Shown here piece after piece: positions 17,697 to 25,144 of a stretch of DNA of 64,000 nucleotides; the stretch's first letter is position 1, and every line of letters starts with the position of its first letter. The translations under genes were made by a program, and so were the position numbers. Below the pieces are notes generated by a model. That model did no database searches. It saw only the letters and a program-made list of their open reading frames with translations, and was not told the DNA's origin. The DNA is from an uncultured Saprospiraceae bacterium. Lineage in GTDB: Bacteria > Bacteroidota > Bacteroidia > Chitinophagales > Saprospiraceae. The stretch spans positions 62,001-126,000 of the forward strand of contig CALFBH010000007.1 in assembly GCA_937951615.1 (NCBI GenBank), written 5' to 3'.

Positions 17697-18305
17697 ATGA
17701 GAAATGTGATTAAGTACGCTGCCTTGTTTTTGTTATTGGCTGTCCTGCCACTGGGGTCTTTTTATTACCTGTATTTGGGGCGTGCCTACTTTCGTGCAAA
17801 TATGAAAATGCTGGAAGTGAAAGGCAAAGTGCCTGCATTTGAATATTATAGTACAGAAGGAGATACCATCAGTCAAGAGAAAATGACAGGAAATGTATGG
17901 GTAACCCATTGGATGTCAGATAATTGCAAGAATTGCAAGTCAATGTTTGGTAAGATGGATACAGTGAGTCAGCAATTCCATGAGCGCGAAAATGTACAGT
18001 TTGTCACCTACACAGCACAGGCGAGTAGTGATAAGTCAGCACACTATAAAATGTATGACATTGATGCCACAGCAAAACGTGCCAACTGGCAGTTTGCCAA
18101 TGGATGTTCTGATGCTCAGTTTCAGCAATTGTTTAAAGCTGAATCTTATCGGCAACTCATTCTGGTAGATGATTCCCTGAATATCCGAAAATACTATGAT
18201 ACAAACGACCCGCAAAGCATGGGTTTACTTATCCGGCATCTGGCTATGATATTGCCAAAAGAGAAGAAAAAGCAAATCGTGTTCGAACGCGAAAAAGAAA
18301 AGTAA
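17697..18305 (+). CDS. SCO1/thioredoxin-like membrane-anchored protein
   Basis: A 202-residue protein with one N-terminal membrane helix (residues about 6-27) and a periplasmic thioredoxin-fold domain. The pair of Cys residues in SDNCKNCKSM (about 76-83) is the CxxC of thioredoxins; SCO proteins normally have CxxxC, so this variant leans toward a redox rather than a purely copper-loading role. The adjacent downstream gene is DUF420, and SCO plus DUF420 usually accompany cytochrome oxidase assembly. No oxidase gene is in the window. An approximate His-containing region is less clear, so copper binding cannot be judged. Confidence 0.75.
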   Translation: MRNVIKYAALFLLLAVLPLGSFYYLYLGRAYFRANMKMLEVKGKVPAFEYYSTEGDTISQEKMTGNVWVTHWMSDNCKNCKSMFGKMDTVSQQFHERENVQFVTYTAQASSDKSAHYKMYDIDATAKRANWQFANGCSDAQFQQLFKAESYRQLILVDDSLNIRKYYDTNDPQSMGLLIRHLAMILPKEKKKQIVFEREKEK

Positions 18306-18314
18306 CACAGTAAC

Positions 18315-18350
18315 ACAGGCATCCTGATCATGTACAGGCAGGATGCCTGT
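18315..18350. repeat. 12-bp perfect inverted repeat between SCO-like and DUF420 genes
   Basis: ACAGGCATCCTG (18315-18326) pairs exactly with CAGGATGCCTGT (18339-18350) around a 12-base loop that itself contains ACAGG. No T-run follows, so it is a poor terminator. It could modulate expression of the downstream gene or be a REP-like sequence. Confidence 0.6.
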
Positions 18351-18367
18351 ACTACTAATATACAATT

Positions 18368-18916
18368 ATGTCCAACACACACCATCCGACTCAAATCAAA
18401 CGCCTCAACATTATCGCCACGATATTGTCTATAGCCATTCCACTGGTCGTAGTCGTACTGATGAATCCGAGATTCCCAAAGTTGTCGCTGCCTTTCGATC
18501 CTTATATTCTACCGCCTTTTTATGCGACGATTAACGGAATTACTGCTTTGGTCTTACTAGTCGCTTTGTACTATATCAAGCAGCGAAACATCAAGATGCA
18601 TCAACGCATGATTTATGTGGCGATGAGTTTATCCGTAGTATTTTTAGTCTGTTATGTGTTGTACCATTCTTCGACTCAGCCCACAACTTTTGGTGGCGAA
18701 GGGGCAATTCGTTCGGTGTATTACTTTCTATTGATTTCTCACATCATTTTATCGGCAGTTGTGGTGCCTTTTGTCTTGTTTACCTTTATTCGAGGCTTTA
18801 CCCGACAAGATGCACGACACCGCAAAATTGCTAAATGGACTTTTCCACTTTGGCTTTATGTAGCAGTGACGGGAGTCGTTTGTTATTTGCTGATTTCGCC
18901 TTATTATCCGGGGTGA
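18368..18916 (+). CDS. DUF420 membrane protein
   Basis: A 182-residue protein with five hydrophobic helices at about 15-35, 55-75, 85-105, 120-145 and 160-180. Conserved-looking His residues lie in KMHQRMIYVAM and YFLLISHIILSA, as in DUF420 proteins (CtaM-like), which occur with cytochrome oxidase assembly genes. It follows the SCO-like gene by 62 bp. The function is thus probably in heme-copper oxidase biogenesis, by family context. Confidence 0.8.
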   Translation: MSNTHHPTQIKRLNIIATILSIAIPLVVVVLMNPRFPKLSLPFDPYILPPFYATINGITALVLLVALYYIKQRNIKMHQRMIYVAMSLSVVFLVCYVLYHSSTQPTTFGGEGAIRSVYYFLLISHIILSAVVVPFVLFTFIRGFTRQDARHRKIAKWTFPLWLYVAVTGVVCYLLISPYYPG

Positions 18917-18976
18917 GATTAAGTTTAAGATTAAGTCGAAGCTTAAGTTTAAGTTACGCATTTTGCAGAGCAAAAT
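18913..18976. repeat. TTAAGTTTAAG word repeat with a TTTTGC-AGA-GCAAAA hairpin
   Basis: Immediately after the DUF420 stop are imperfect copies of TTAAGTTTAAG, followed by ATTTTGC (18960-18966), AGA and GCAAAAT (18970-18976). The hairpin lies between convergent genes and may serve as a bidirectional terminator. A nearly identical core occurs at 28344-28362. Confidence 0.55.
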
Positions 18977-19023
18977 GGGCATTAAAGCAGCTATCGACTA
19001 TGGACTATCGTCTACCGATTTCA

Positions 19024-19539
19024 CTACATCTTAAACCTTAGTTTATACACTTCACCAGTTTTCAAATCCTTTAGCGTAGCGACAACCATTCCGCGATATT
19101 TTGGTTTTTCGACGCTGAGTTTCACCTGTCTGTATCCTTTGTAATATTTGGAAGCAGCTTTAGTAGACTTACCTGAAGCAATCAATGTTTTACCTTTCAG
19201 ACTTCTACTTGGCGTAGCTGCATTGATTTCAATGGAAAAGGGTCTGTCTTGCGGCGTGACCATTCTTCCTAAGCCTTTAATAAAGTCAGGACAATTCACC
19301 ATTTCGGGGCAGGGGAGTGGTGGCGGTGGCGGTGGAATAATAGGGGGCAGCTTCCCTAAATCGTCGAGCCAGTCTCCAAGTTCCGACTGCCCGCTTGCTG
19401 CGGATTGTTGAACAGAAATAAGAACATAATGCTCAACAGCATATTCGTTTTCATCCCAGATGTCTTCTTTGAAATCTGTTTTTTGGGCAAAGCTGCTATA
19501 CGTGCAGAACAGCAGACAGTACAAAAGAAATTGACGCAT
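19024..19539 (-). CDS. exported polyproline-linker protein, 171 aa (paralogue 1)
   Basis: The N-terminus MRQFLLYCLLFCTYSSFAQ is a signal peptide. An acidic N-terminal part (20-70) is joined by the linker IPPPPPPLPCPEMVNC (about 75-92) to a C-terminal domain. The domain contains RPFSIEI and ends KYYKGYRQVKLSVEKPKYRGMVVATLKDLKTG. The next gene (19615-20142) has the same plan: signal, PPPPPPPPCPEPANC linker and a C-terminal KFKGYNQMEFSIRDKSYTGKAIMTIHNKKTG. The two are tandem paralogues. The linker Cys residues (CPE..NC) are conserved in both and may form a disulfide. No known family is recognised. Confidence 0.72.
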   Translation of the reverse strand: MRQFLLYCLLFCTYSSFAQKTDFKEDIWDENEYAVEHYVLISVQQSAASGQSELGDWLDDLGKLPPIIPPPPPPLPCPEMVNCPDFIKGLGRMVTPQDRPFSIEINAATPSRSLKGKTLIASGKSTKAASKYYKGYRQVKLSVEKPKYRGMVVATLKDLKTGEVYKLRFKM

Positions 19540-19547
19540 ATTTATTT

Positions 19548-19612
19548 TTTTTAATAAGTTTAAGTTTAAGATGAAGTTTAAGTCGAAGTTTAAAATCGAC
19601 TTAAACTTATCC
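19548..19612. repeat. TAAGTTTAAG word palindrome between the paralogues
   Basis: Copies of AAGTTTAAG and AAGTCGAAGTTTAA are followed by the complementary CGACTTAAACTTAT, forming a long imperfect inverted repeat in the 75-bp gap. It could fold in the transcript between the two genes. Confidence 0.55.
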
Positions 19613-19614
19613 AG

Positions 19615-20142
19615 TTATTGTCCGATAACAATATTCATCGGATACTTCACACCTGTTTTTTTATTGTGAATGGTCATAATGGCTTTTCCAGTATAGCTTT
19701 TATCGCGTATCGAAAATTCCATCTGATTATAACCTTTAAATTTTTGAGCAGTCAGATTGCCGGGTTTACCTTTTGCAAGTAAGTCACCACTTATGCTGGT
19801 GATTTCTACAACAACAGGCTGGTCGGTGGGATAAACTAGTCGCTTCATTATATCCAATAAACCGCTACAATTGGCAGGTTCTGGGCAGGGTGGCGGTGGC
19901 GGCGGTGGCGGTATGATGCCTCCGCGAAATAAAGCAACACCATCTTCTTGTCTTTTACAGCGTTCCAGATTATTGGGAAACCCTTTCCTGCAATCGTCGA
20001 GTTGCTGTTCAGCAGACATGAGCATAAAAGTTTCGGCTTTGTATTCCTGTGCGATGGTTTCACATTCTTCTGCGGTGCAAATAAGAAAAATAAATAATAA
20101 GCCAGCAATCATCGCATGGCTATTCATAGTTTTGATATTCAT
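19615..20142 (-). CDS. exported polyproline-linker protein, 175 aa (paralogue 2)
   Basis: The start MNIKTMNSHAMIAGLLFIFLICTAEEC carries a signal peptide or N-terminal membrane segment; internal ATGs at codons 6 and 11 are possible alternative starts. The mature protein has several Cys residues (residues about 25-70), a linker of eight prolines followed by CPEPANC, and a C-terminal beta domain similar to that of the 19024-19539 protein. In transcription order it lies upstream of that paralogue, 75 bp away. Function unknown; the mixture of exposed linker and beta domain suggests a surface or periplasmic scaffold. Confidence 0.72.
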   Translation of the reverse strand: MNIKTMNSHAMIAGLLFIFLICTAEECETIAQEYKAETFMLMSAEQQLDDCRKGFPNNLERCKRQEDGVALFRGGIIPPPPPPPPCPEPANCSGLLDIMKRLVYPTDQPVVVEITSISGDLLAKGKPGNLTAQKFKGYNQMEFSIRDKSYTGKAIMTIHNKKTGVKYPMNIVIGQ

Positions 20143-20397
20143 TTGAATTTCTTTTGATTTTAAATGATTGATTGTGCAATACTTCTATAAAAATATATAA
20201 TGATATTCGCTTATGCAATAAAAGCCTGTTTTATTTAAAAAGTAAGTGCCTGGACTCAACTAAACGCCACTTTCAATTTACATAATTGGCTTATTGTCAA
20301 TATTTTTTTGAATTTGAATTTGACGTTTGGATTTGTATTTCCACTTAAGTTCTCGAACTAAAGATAATTTTGTCCAAGAACTTAACTGTCCATAGGA

Positions 20398-20427
20398 TTA
20401 GTCGATGGTCAATTGACCATCGACTAA
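20398..20427. promoter_or_regulatory. perfect 30-bp palindrome
   Basis: TTAGTCGATGGTCAA at 20398-20412 is followed directly by its exact reverse complement to 20427. It lies 22 bp downstream of the stop of the 438-aa gene in the 307-bp gap 20143-20449. No T-run adjoins, so it is either a two-fold-symmetric protein site or a processing/termination hairpin. The rest of the gap is AT-rich with no gene. Confidence 0.6.
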
Positions 20428-20449
20428 ATTCAACCAATTATCAAAAAAA

Positions 20450-21766
20450 CTATTCTGCTTCTTCTACTTCTTCGGGTACAGGACAACAGCGATACTCCTG
20501 TGATTTTTCCAGTAACTCAATCTTCCTGGCTAATAATTTATTTTCCAGTTTTTTGCGTTCCAGATCAAGTTTTACCGCTTCTTTAAATTCCGGTTCGCAT
20601 ATATCGCACTCATCTATACAACCTTTGACCAATAAGCCAGGCGTAGGAAGTGAGGTTGTAATTTCAAATGCTAATTCTGCTTTTAATTCTTCATTGATTT
20701 CTCCACGCTGAGACAAAATGCCGGCTTTGGTCAGATCAGTATCTACAGCCTTAAGCGCGGCAGCTTTGTCGGCTTCAGTGAGCGGCTGTGCAAAAACTGG
20801 CGCAGCTACAAAAGTAAAATTAGTGGGATTAACATTGGCAAAGGTCGCTGTATTCCGGGTTGCTTTAAGTACCGTACTATTCAGGGCAACCTGCTCCACT
20901 TCCTGCCGCTTGAGGTCGGAAGCCAAAACAGCAGAAGGTATGACAGATAAGCCAGAATCTGGCAAGCTAGGACGCACCGCTACTTTTGCATTACCCGCTG
21001 GATCAATGACTCGTCTGGTCACAGCAAGTACTTCAAATTTTACCTTTTGTATTTTATTAATCTGGTAAAAAAAGAAGGTAATGGCGCGACATTGATTAGG
21101 ATTAGAAAAAGTACGAGAAGCTGCTTCAAAATGATCTTCTGATTCGCCTTCTGCATGGGTTCTGCTTTGCACTTCTCCCATGGATACGGAGCTGGCAGTA
21201 CGCACAGCTTCTACCGAACGATTGCTGGAAGATTCAGCATGTTGGCTAATTTCCCGCATAAAATCACGGGTGCTTTCCGCACTATACTGGCCACTTACAT
21301 CAGCACTCGCGCCGAGAAAGAAAGTTTCTATTGCGCCGCTGGTAGAACCACTACCCGAGGCCGAGCCTTTGGAGGTATTGCGAGACTCGCCCTCGTCTCT
21401 TATTGTAAGGTCGGACATGAAGTTGCTCATAGACGACATATACATAGACTCTTCGGAGGTCTGCTCATGACGATAACTAATGCTGGATTCCTTGTCAAAA
21501 GTAAACCGAGAACGCCTGTCCATGCTAAATAGGCGGACTTTTTCGCCAGGTAATAAGGTGTTGCTATAGACTAGATCGCCTAAGGCATGCCCTTCCGTAC
21601 AGCGTTCAAGGCGGGCTTTTACCAATACTTCGACGGCTACTGTCCTGTCATTGACGGCTACTCGATGTGTAAGTCGATAATGAAAGTCAATACTACTACA
21701 GGCTTTGTCTGACTGAAATTCGGGGCAACATGGGACTGTTATCCCTTTTTTCTCTGCTGTTTTCAT
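20450..21766 (-). CDS. unrecognised Ser/Thr-rich protein with Cys clusters, 438 aa
   Basis: I do not recognise this family. No signal peptide or membrane helix is visible, so it is probably cytosolic or exported by another route. The N-terminus has CC and paired Cys residues (VPCCPEFQSDKACSS, 11-25) and a beta-rich domain with LERCTEGHALGDLVYSNTLL. Residues about 85-235 are low in hydrophobics and rich in Ser, Glu, Arg and Met (MYMSSMSNFMSDL, GSASGSGSTSG), with helical heptads. A beta-like domain around 240-370 follows, and the last 60 residues contain CIDECDICEPEF, a coiled coil (LERKKLENKLLARKIELLEK) and YRCCPVP. It is divergent from the sigma-factor operon and upstream of the two polyproline genes on the same strand. 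Confidence 0.7.
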   Translation of the reverse strand: MKTAEKKGITVPCCPEFQSDKACSSIDFHYRLTHRVAVNDRTVAVEVLVKARLERCTEGHALGDLVYSNTLLPGEKVRLFSMDRRSRFTFDKESSISYRHEQTSEESMYMSSMSNFMSDLTIRDEGESRNTSKGSASGSGSTSGAIETFFLGASADVSGQYSAESTRDFMREISQHAESSSNRSVEAVRTASSVSMGEVQSRTHAEGESEDHFEAASRTFSNPNQCRAITFFFYQINKIQKVKFEVLAVTRRVIDPAGNAKVAVRPSLPDSGLSVIPSAVLASDLKRQEVEQVALNSTVLKATRNTATFANVNPTNFTFVAAPVFAQPLTEADKAAALKAVDTDLTKAGILSQRGEINEELKAELAFEITTSLPTPGLLVKGCIDECDICEPEFKEAVKLDLERKKLENKLLARKIELLEKSQEYRCCPVPEEVEEAE

Positions 21767-21938
21767 TTTTTATTTTTTAAACATTTACAAATAGGGAGTT
21801 CATTTTGGTAATATGTTTAATAGGCTCTTTGGTTTGAAAAACTACACTTACATCCGTTTACGAAAGGAAAAGTCACCCATGTATGATAAAAATTTGCAAT
21901 TAGCCATTATCTTTATGTGTACAAACACAATTTCCAAT

Positions 21939-22511
21939 ATGGATAAGAAAGCACACGAAGAGAGTTATTATATCAAAGGCTTATTAGAAAATGATCGTAA
22001 AATCTGTCAGGAGATATACGATAAGTATTATGCTAAAATACAAAGCATGGTGATATCGAATAGTGGTAGTAAAGAAGCAGCCAAAGATGTTTTTCAGGAT
22101 GCCCTGATTATAATTTATAAAAAAGGCTTAAAACCTGAATTTATACTCACCTGCCCTTTTTACAACTTCCTGTATCCTATATCAAAACATATATGGTTAA
22201 AAAAATTGAATAAAAAATCACGTTCAGAGGTGACCATTGAAGATGATGGAGGATTTATAGACGAAGCAAACATAGAAGATGTGATACATGAAACGGAGCG
22301 ACACGCGCTGTACAGAGAGAAGTTTGCCCTACTGGGAGATAAATGCCGGGCATTGATGAGTCTGGTTTTTGAAAAAAAGAAGATGAGAGAAATTGCAGAG
22401 ATTTTGGAGTATAATAATGAAAAGACCACAAAACAACAACATTATAAATGCAAGCAAAGACTAATTAAATTAGTCAGAGAGGATTCAAGATTTAATGAAA
22501 TAACGGACTGA
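21939..22511 (+). CDS. sigma-70 family (ECF-like) RNA polymerase sigma factor
   Basis: The start at 21939 (MDKKAHEESYYIKGLLEND) fits the usual ECF N-terminus; the frame is open upstream to 21813 but the extra residues look unrelated. Region 2 is seen in IYDKYYAKIQSMV and EAAKDVFQDALIIIYKK, and region 4 in LMSLVFEKKKMREIAEILEYNNEKTTKQQHYKCKQRLIKLV. Length of 190 residues is normal. The next gene, 48 bp downstream, encodes a protein with an anti-sigma-like N-terminus. The regulated promoter set is unknown, but the AAA+/TPR genes that follow are natural candidates. Confidence 0.85.
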   Translation: MDKKAHEESYYIKGLLENDRKICQEIYDKYYAKIQSMVISNSGSKEAAKDVFQDALIIIYKKGLKPEFILTCPFYNFLYPISKHIWLKKLNKKSRSEVTIEDDGGFIDEANIEDVIHETERHALYREKFALLGDKCRALMSLVFEKKKMREIAEILEYNNEKTTKQQHYKCKQRLIKLVREDSRFNEITD

Positions 22512-22559
22512 ATGGTCTGTTTTCAGAATAAAGTCTATTAGTCCACTAAAATACAAGCG

Positions 22560-23348
22560 ATGAAAGAGGAACTAAAATACGAGTTAATCGAAAGTTATCT
22601 CAATGGTGACTTGAAAGGCGAAGCCCTTAGCGATTTTGAACGGGAGTTGCAAACCGATTCAGGTTTGAAAGCGGAGGTCGAACTACATCGGGATATCGAA
22701 ATAGCCATGATAAACAAGAAGGACATTCCTTTTATTCAAACTATGAACGATATACATCAAAAGGCGGCAACTACGACTTCACAACAAGAGGTAACTAAGA
22801 TGCCTGGAACAGGAAAAATAGCCAAGAGACCAATTCTTAGATATATCGCTATTGCAGCAGTTGCGGCAGCACTTCTTTTGGCGATCTTTGGTCGTCAATT
22901 TTTAATGCAGGACATCAGCCCTATGCAATTGTCGGAAAATACAATTGGCACAACACTTACACTAAGTACAGCTCGCTCTGATGATGGCGCAACAGTAGAC
23001 CAATTACTCAAAGAAGGTTACGACAAACTAGATAAAGGACAATACGCGGAAGCCTTAGCCCTGTTGGAACAAGTGAAAACAGATACGCCGGATGCAGATG
23101 CAGCTCTGGGTACAGGCTATGCAAACTTATACCTTGCCCAATATGATAAAGCTGTCAGCATATTTCAAAATATTAGCAATAATAAGCCTGGTGTTAAAGA
23201 TATTGCAGACTGGTATTTAGCCCATACTTACCTTCGACAGGGCAAAAAAGAGGATTGTAAAATTCTTTTACAAGAAATAATTTCAAGTAAAACTGTCACA
23301 CCAAAGCGCGAAAATCAGGCTAGAGAACTTTTGGATGCTATACGGTAA
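22560..23348 (+). CDS. anti-sigma-like membrane protein with TPR domain
   Basis: A 262-residue protein with a cytosolic N-terminus resembling anti-sigma factors (LIESYLNGDLKGEALSDFERELQTD, residues 8-33). A single membrane helix follows (about 95-114, YIAIAAVAAALLLAIFG), then a periplasmic TPR domain (about 140-260, EGYDKLDKGQYAEALALLEQV and AQYDKAVSIFQNI). It lies 48 bp after the sigma factor. The layout suggests that it holds the sigma factor at the membrane and senses something through the TPR domain. This is inference from position and layout; the zinc-binding HxxxCxxC motif of classical anti-sigma proteins is absent. Confidence 0.75.
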   Translation: MKEELKYELIESYLNGDLKGEALSDFERELQTDSGLKAEVELHRDIEIAMINKKDIPFIQTMNDIHQKAATTTSQQEVTKMPGTGKIAKRPILRYIAIAAVAAALLLAIFGRQFLMQDISPMQLSENTIGTTLTLSTARSDDGATVDQLLKEGYDKLDKGQYAEALALLEQVKTDTPDADAALGTGYANLYLAQYDKAVSIFQNISNNKPGVKDIADWYLAHTYLRQGKKEDCKILLQEIISSKTVTPKRENQARELLDAIR

Positions 23349-23663
23349 TAAAACACACACCACTCTTTTTATCAGGTGTTTATGAGTTAAGAATGGGGGA
23401 GGCTTTGATAAAAAAGTGTCCAGTTATTTTCCTGAAAATACTTGAAAATTTTTCATTATGTAACAAAGATTTATTTGTCACAAAACATGTAGATGTTGGT
23501 TTTTTTGTTTAATATTGTAGCAGAACGGAATACAGATGTTTAATAAAACTAAATAAACAGGGATATTTAGAGCTTATAAAGAGTGTTTGAAACACCTTAT
23601 GCAAACTAAAATAGTTTATTTATTCTGTAAAATGCTTCTATTTATATAATCCAACATCCGCTT
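23349..23663. other. 315-bp gap without recognisable gene
   Basis: This AT-rich gap separates the sigma/anti-sigma pair from the AAA+ gene. It contains only small symmetric stretches (for example GTGTTTGAAACAC near 23583) and no promoter pair matching the Bacteroidota consensus at good spacing. The AAA+ gene may therefore have its own promoter, possibly one of the alternative sigma type, which I would not recognise. Confidence 0.5.
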
Positions 23664-25034
23664 ATGTACAGTCATGAAAATCTTCTGGATGGATTGATGA
23701 ATGCTTTAAGGCATTCGCCCACCAATCCACCATTGCTTCGTTTAATCGGCGACGTATTAGTTGATATGGAACGATACGATGAAGCAGGTTCCTATTATAG
23801 AGAAAAGCTAGAACTTGACCCTGGATGCCAGCATTCCAGATTAGGTTTAGGACATTCGTTTTACGGAGCGGGAAGACTAAGTGAAGCTTGGGTTTTATTA
23901 GATGAACTCATGACAAATGGCCAGCCACTCCCAGGAGTCTTTCTACTCAAAGCCAAACTCCATCTATCTGAAGCCAATCCCGATCTTCAATCTGCTCAAT
24001 ATGCCTATGAAGCTGCTATTCAGGCGAATCCATTACTACAAAATTCTATTTTAGAGAAGAAAATTCAAGGCATTGATGTTGAAGAAGCTCAAGAAGCAAA
24101 TTCAGATAAAAAAAGCGGACTTTTCCAAAAGAGTGGAGATGATATTGATGCTTACCTAGAACAACTCATCGCGCCACGTATGGACTTTACCCAAGTTGGT
24201 GGTATGGCGCAGGTCAAAGATGAAATTCGCCAAAAAATAATCCTTCCTTTCAGACACCAATCTATATATGAAGCCTATGGCAAAAAAGCGGGTGGAGGTA
24301 TTTTATTATACGGACCTCCGGGTTGTGGTAAAACACATATTGCCCGTGCCACAGCAGGCGAGATGAATGGCAACCTCATTTCTGTAGGTATTCATGAAAT
24401 ACTGGAAATGTGGATTGGAAAAAGCGAGAAAAACTTACACGAAATATTCGAGATTGCAAGAAGACGAACACCTTGTGTGTTATTCTTCGATGAAGCAGAT
24501 GCACTAGGTTCCAATCGGAGTGACCTGAAAAAGAACGGTTCGCGCTATGTGATTAATCAGTTCTTATCCGAATTGGATGGCTTTGATGCCGAGAATGAAG
24601 ACTTACTCATTCTGGCAGCGACTAACGCTCCCTGGCATCTGGATGAGGCATTTCGTCGCCCAGGACGATTTGACCGAATTATATTTGTACCGCCGCCGGA
24701 TGCAGAGGCCCGCGCCGCAGTACTCGAAATACTTTTAGAAGAAATTGATAATAAAGAGGAGATTAATTATCAATCACTAGCAAAGAAAACAAAAGACTTC
24801 TCGGGAGCTGATTTGCGTTTGCTCATCGACAACGCTCGGCAGACCCGCATCAAAGAAGCTATGGAAACAGGAGAAAGTAGACCATTAAATCAAAATGATT
24901 TAATGCGTGCGGCGAAAGACGTTCGCCCCAGTACAAAGGAATGGTTGAAAAAGGCTAAAAATTACGCACTGTTTGCAAATGAAGGAGGTCTTTACAATGA
25001 AATCCTTGAGTATTTGAAAATGAATCCAGTCTAA
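23664..25034 (+). CDS. TPR-AAA+ ATPase (Cdc48/SpoVK-like)
   Basis: A 456-residue protein with an N-terminal TPR domain (residues 1-130, including LLRLIGDVLVDMERYDEAGSY) and one AAA+ module. Walker A GPPGCGKTH is at about 217-225, Walker B VLFFDEADALG at about 272-282, sensor AATNAPWHLDEAF at about 315 and the Arg finger region RRPGRFDR at about 329. The helical lid SGADLRLLIDNARQTRI is at about 378-394. All residues needed for ATP hydrolysis are present. The TPR domain likely recruits substrates for unfolding or remodelling. The following gene encodes a TPR membrane protein 110 bp downstream. No protease domain is attached. Confidence 0.88.
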   Translation: MYSHENLLDGLMNALRHSPTNPPLLRLIGDVLVDMERYDEAGSYYREKLELDPGCQHSRLGLGHSFYGAGRLSEAWVLLDELMTNGQPLPGVFLLKAKLHLSEANPDLQSAQYAYEAAIQANPLLQNSILEKKIQGIDVEEAQEANSDKKSGLFQKSGDDIDAYLEQLIAPRMDFTQVGGMAQVKDEIRQKIILPFRHQSIYEAYGKKAGGGILLYGPPGCGKTHIARATAGEMNGNLISVGIHEILEMWIGKSEKNLHEIFEIARRRTPCVLFFDEADALGSNRSDLKKNGSRYVINQFLSELDGFDAENEDLLILAATNAPWHLDEAFRRPGRFDRIIFVPPPDAEARAAVLEILLEEIDNKEEINYQSLAKKTKDFSGADLRLLIDNARQTRIKEAMETGESRPLNQNDLMRAAKDVRPSTKEWLKKAKNYALFANEGGLYNEILEYLKMNPV

Positions 25035-25144
25035 AGTTGCAATAATAGCCATCAGTTTCAGTAATATTTCATTGCTACTGAAACTGTCACTGATATTGAT
25101 ACTGACAACTGATATTCTATCGTTGAACGGGAAAATTTCGAGCT

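Noticed and set aside
19871..20146. A Gly-rich frame opposite the polyproline linker
   Set aside because: The Gly run is only the antisense of the Pro codons in the 19615-20142 gene.
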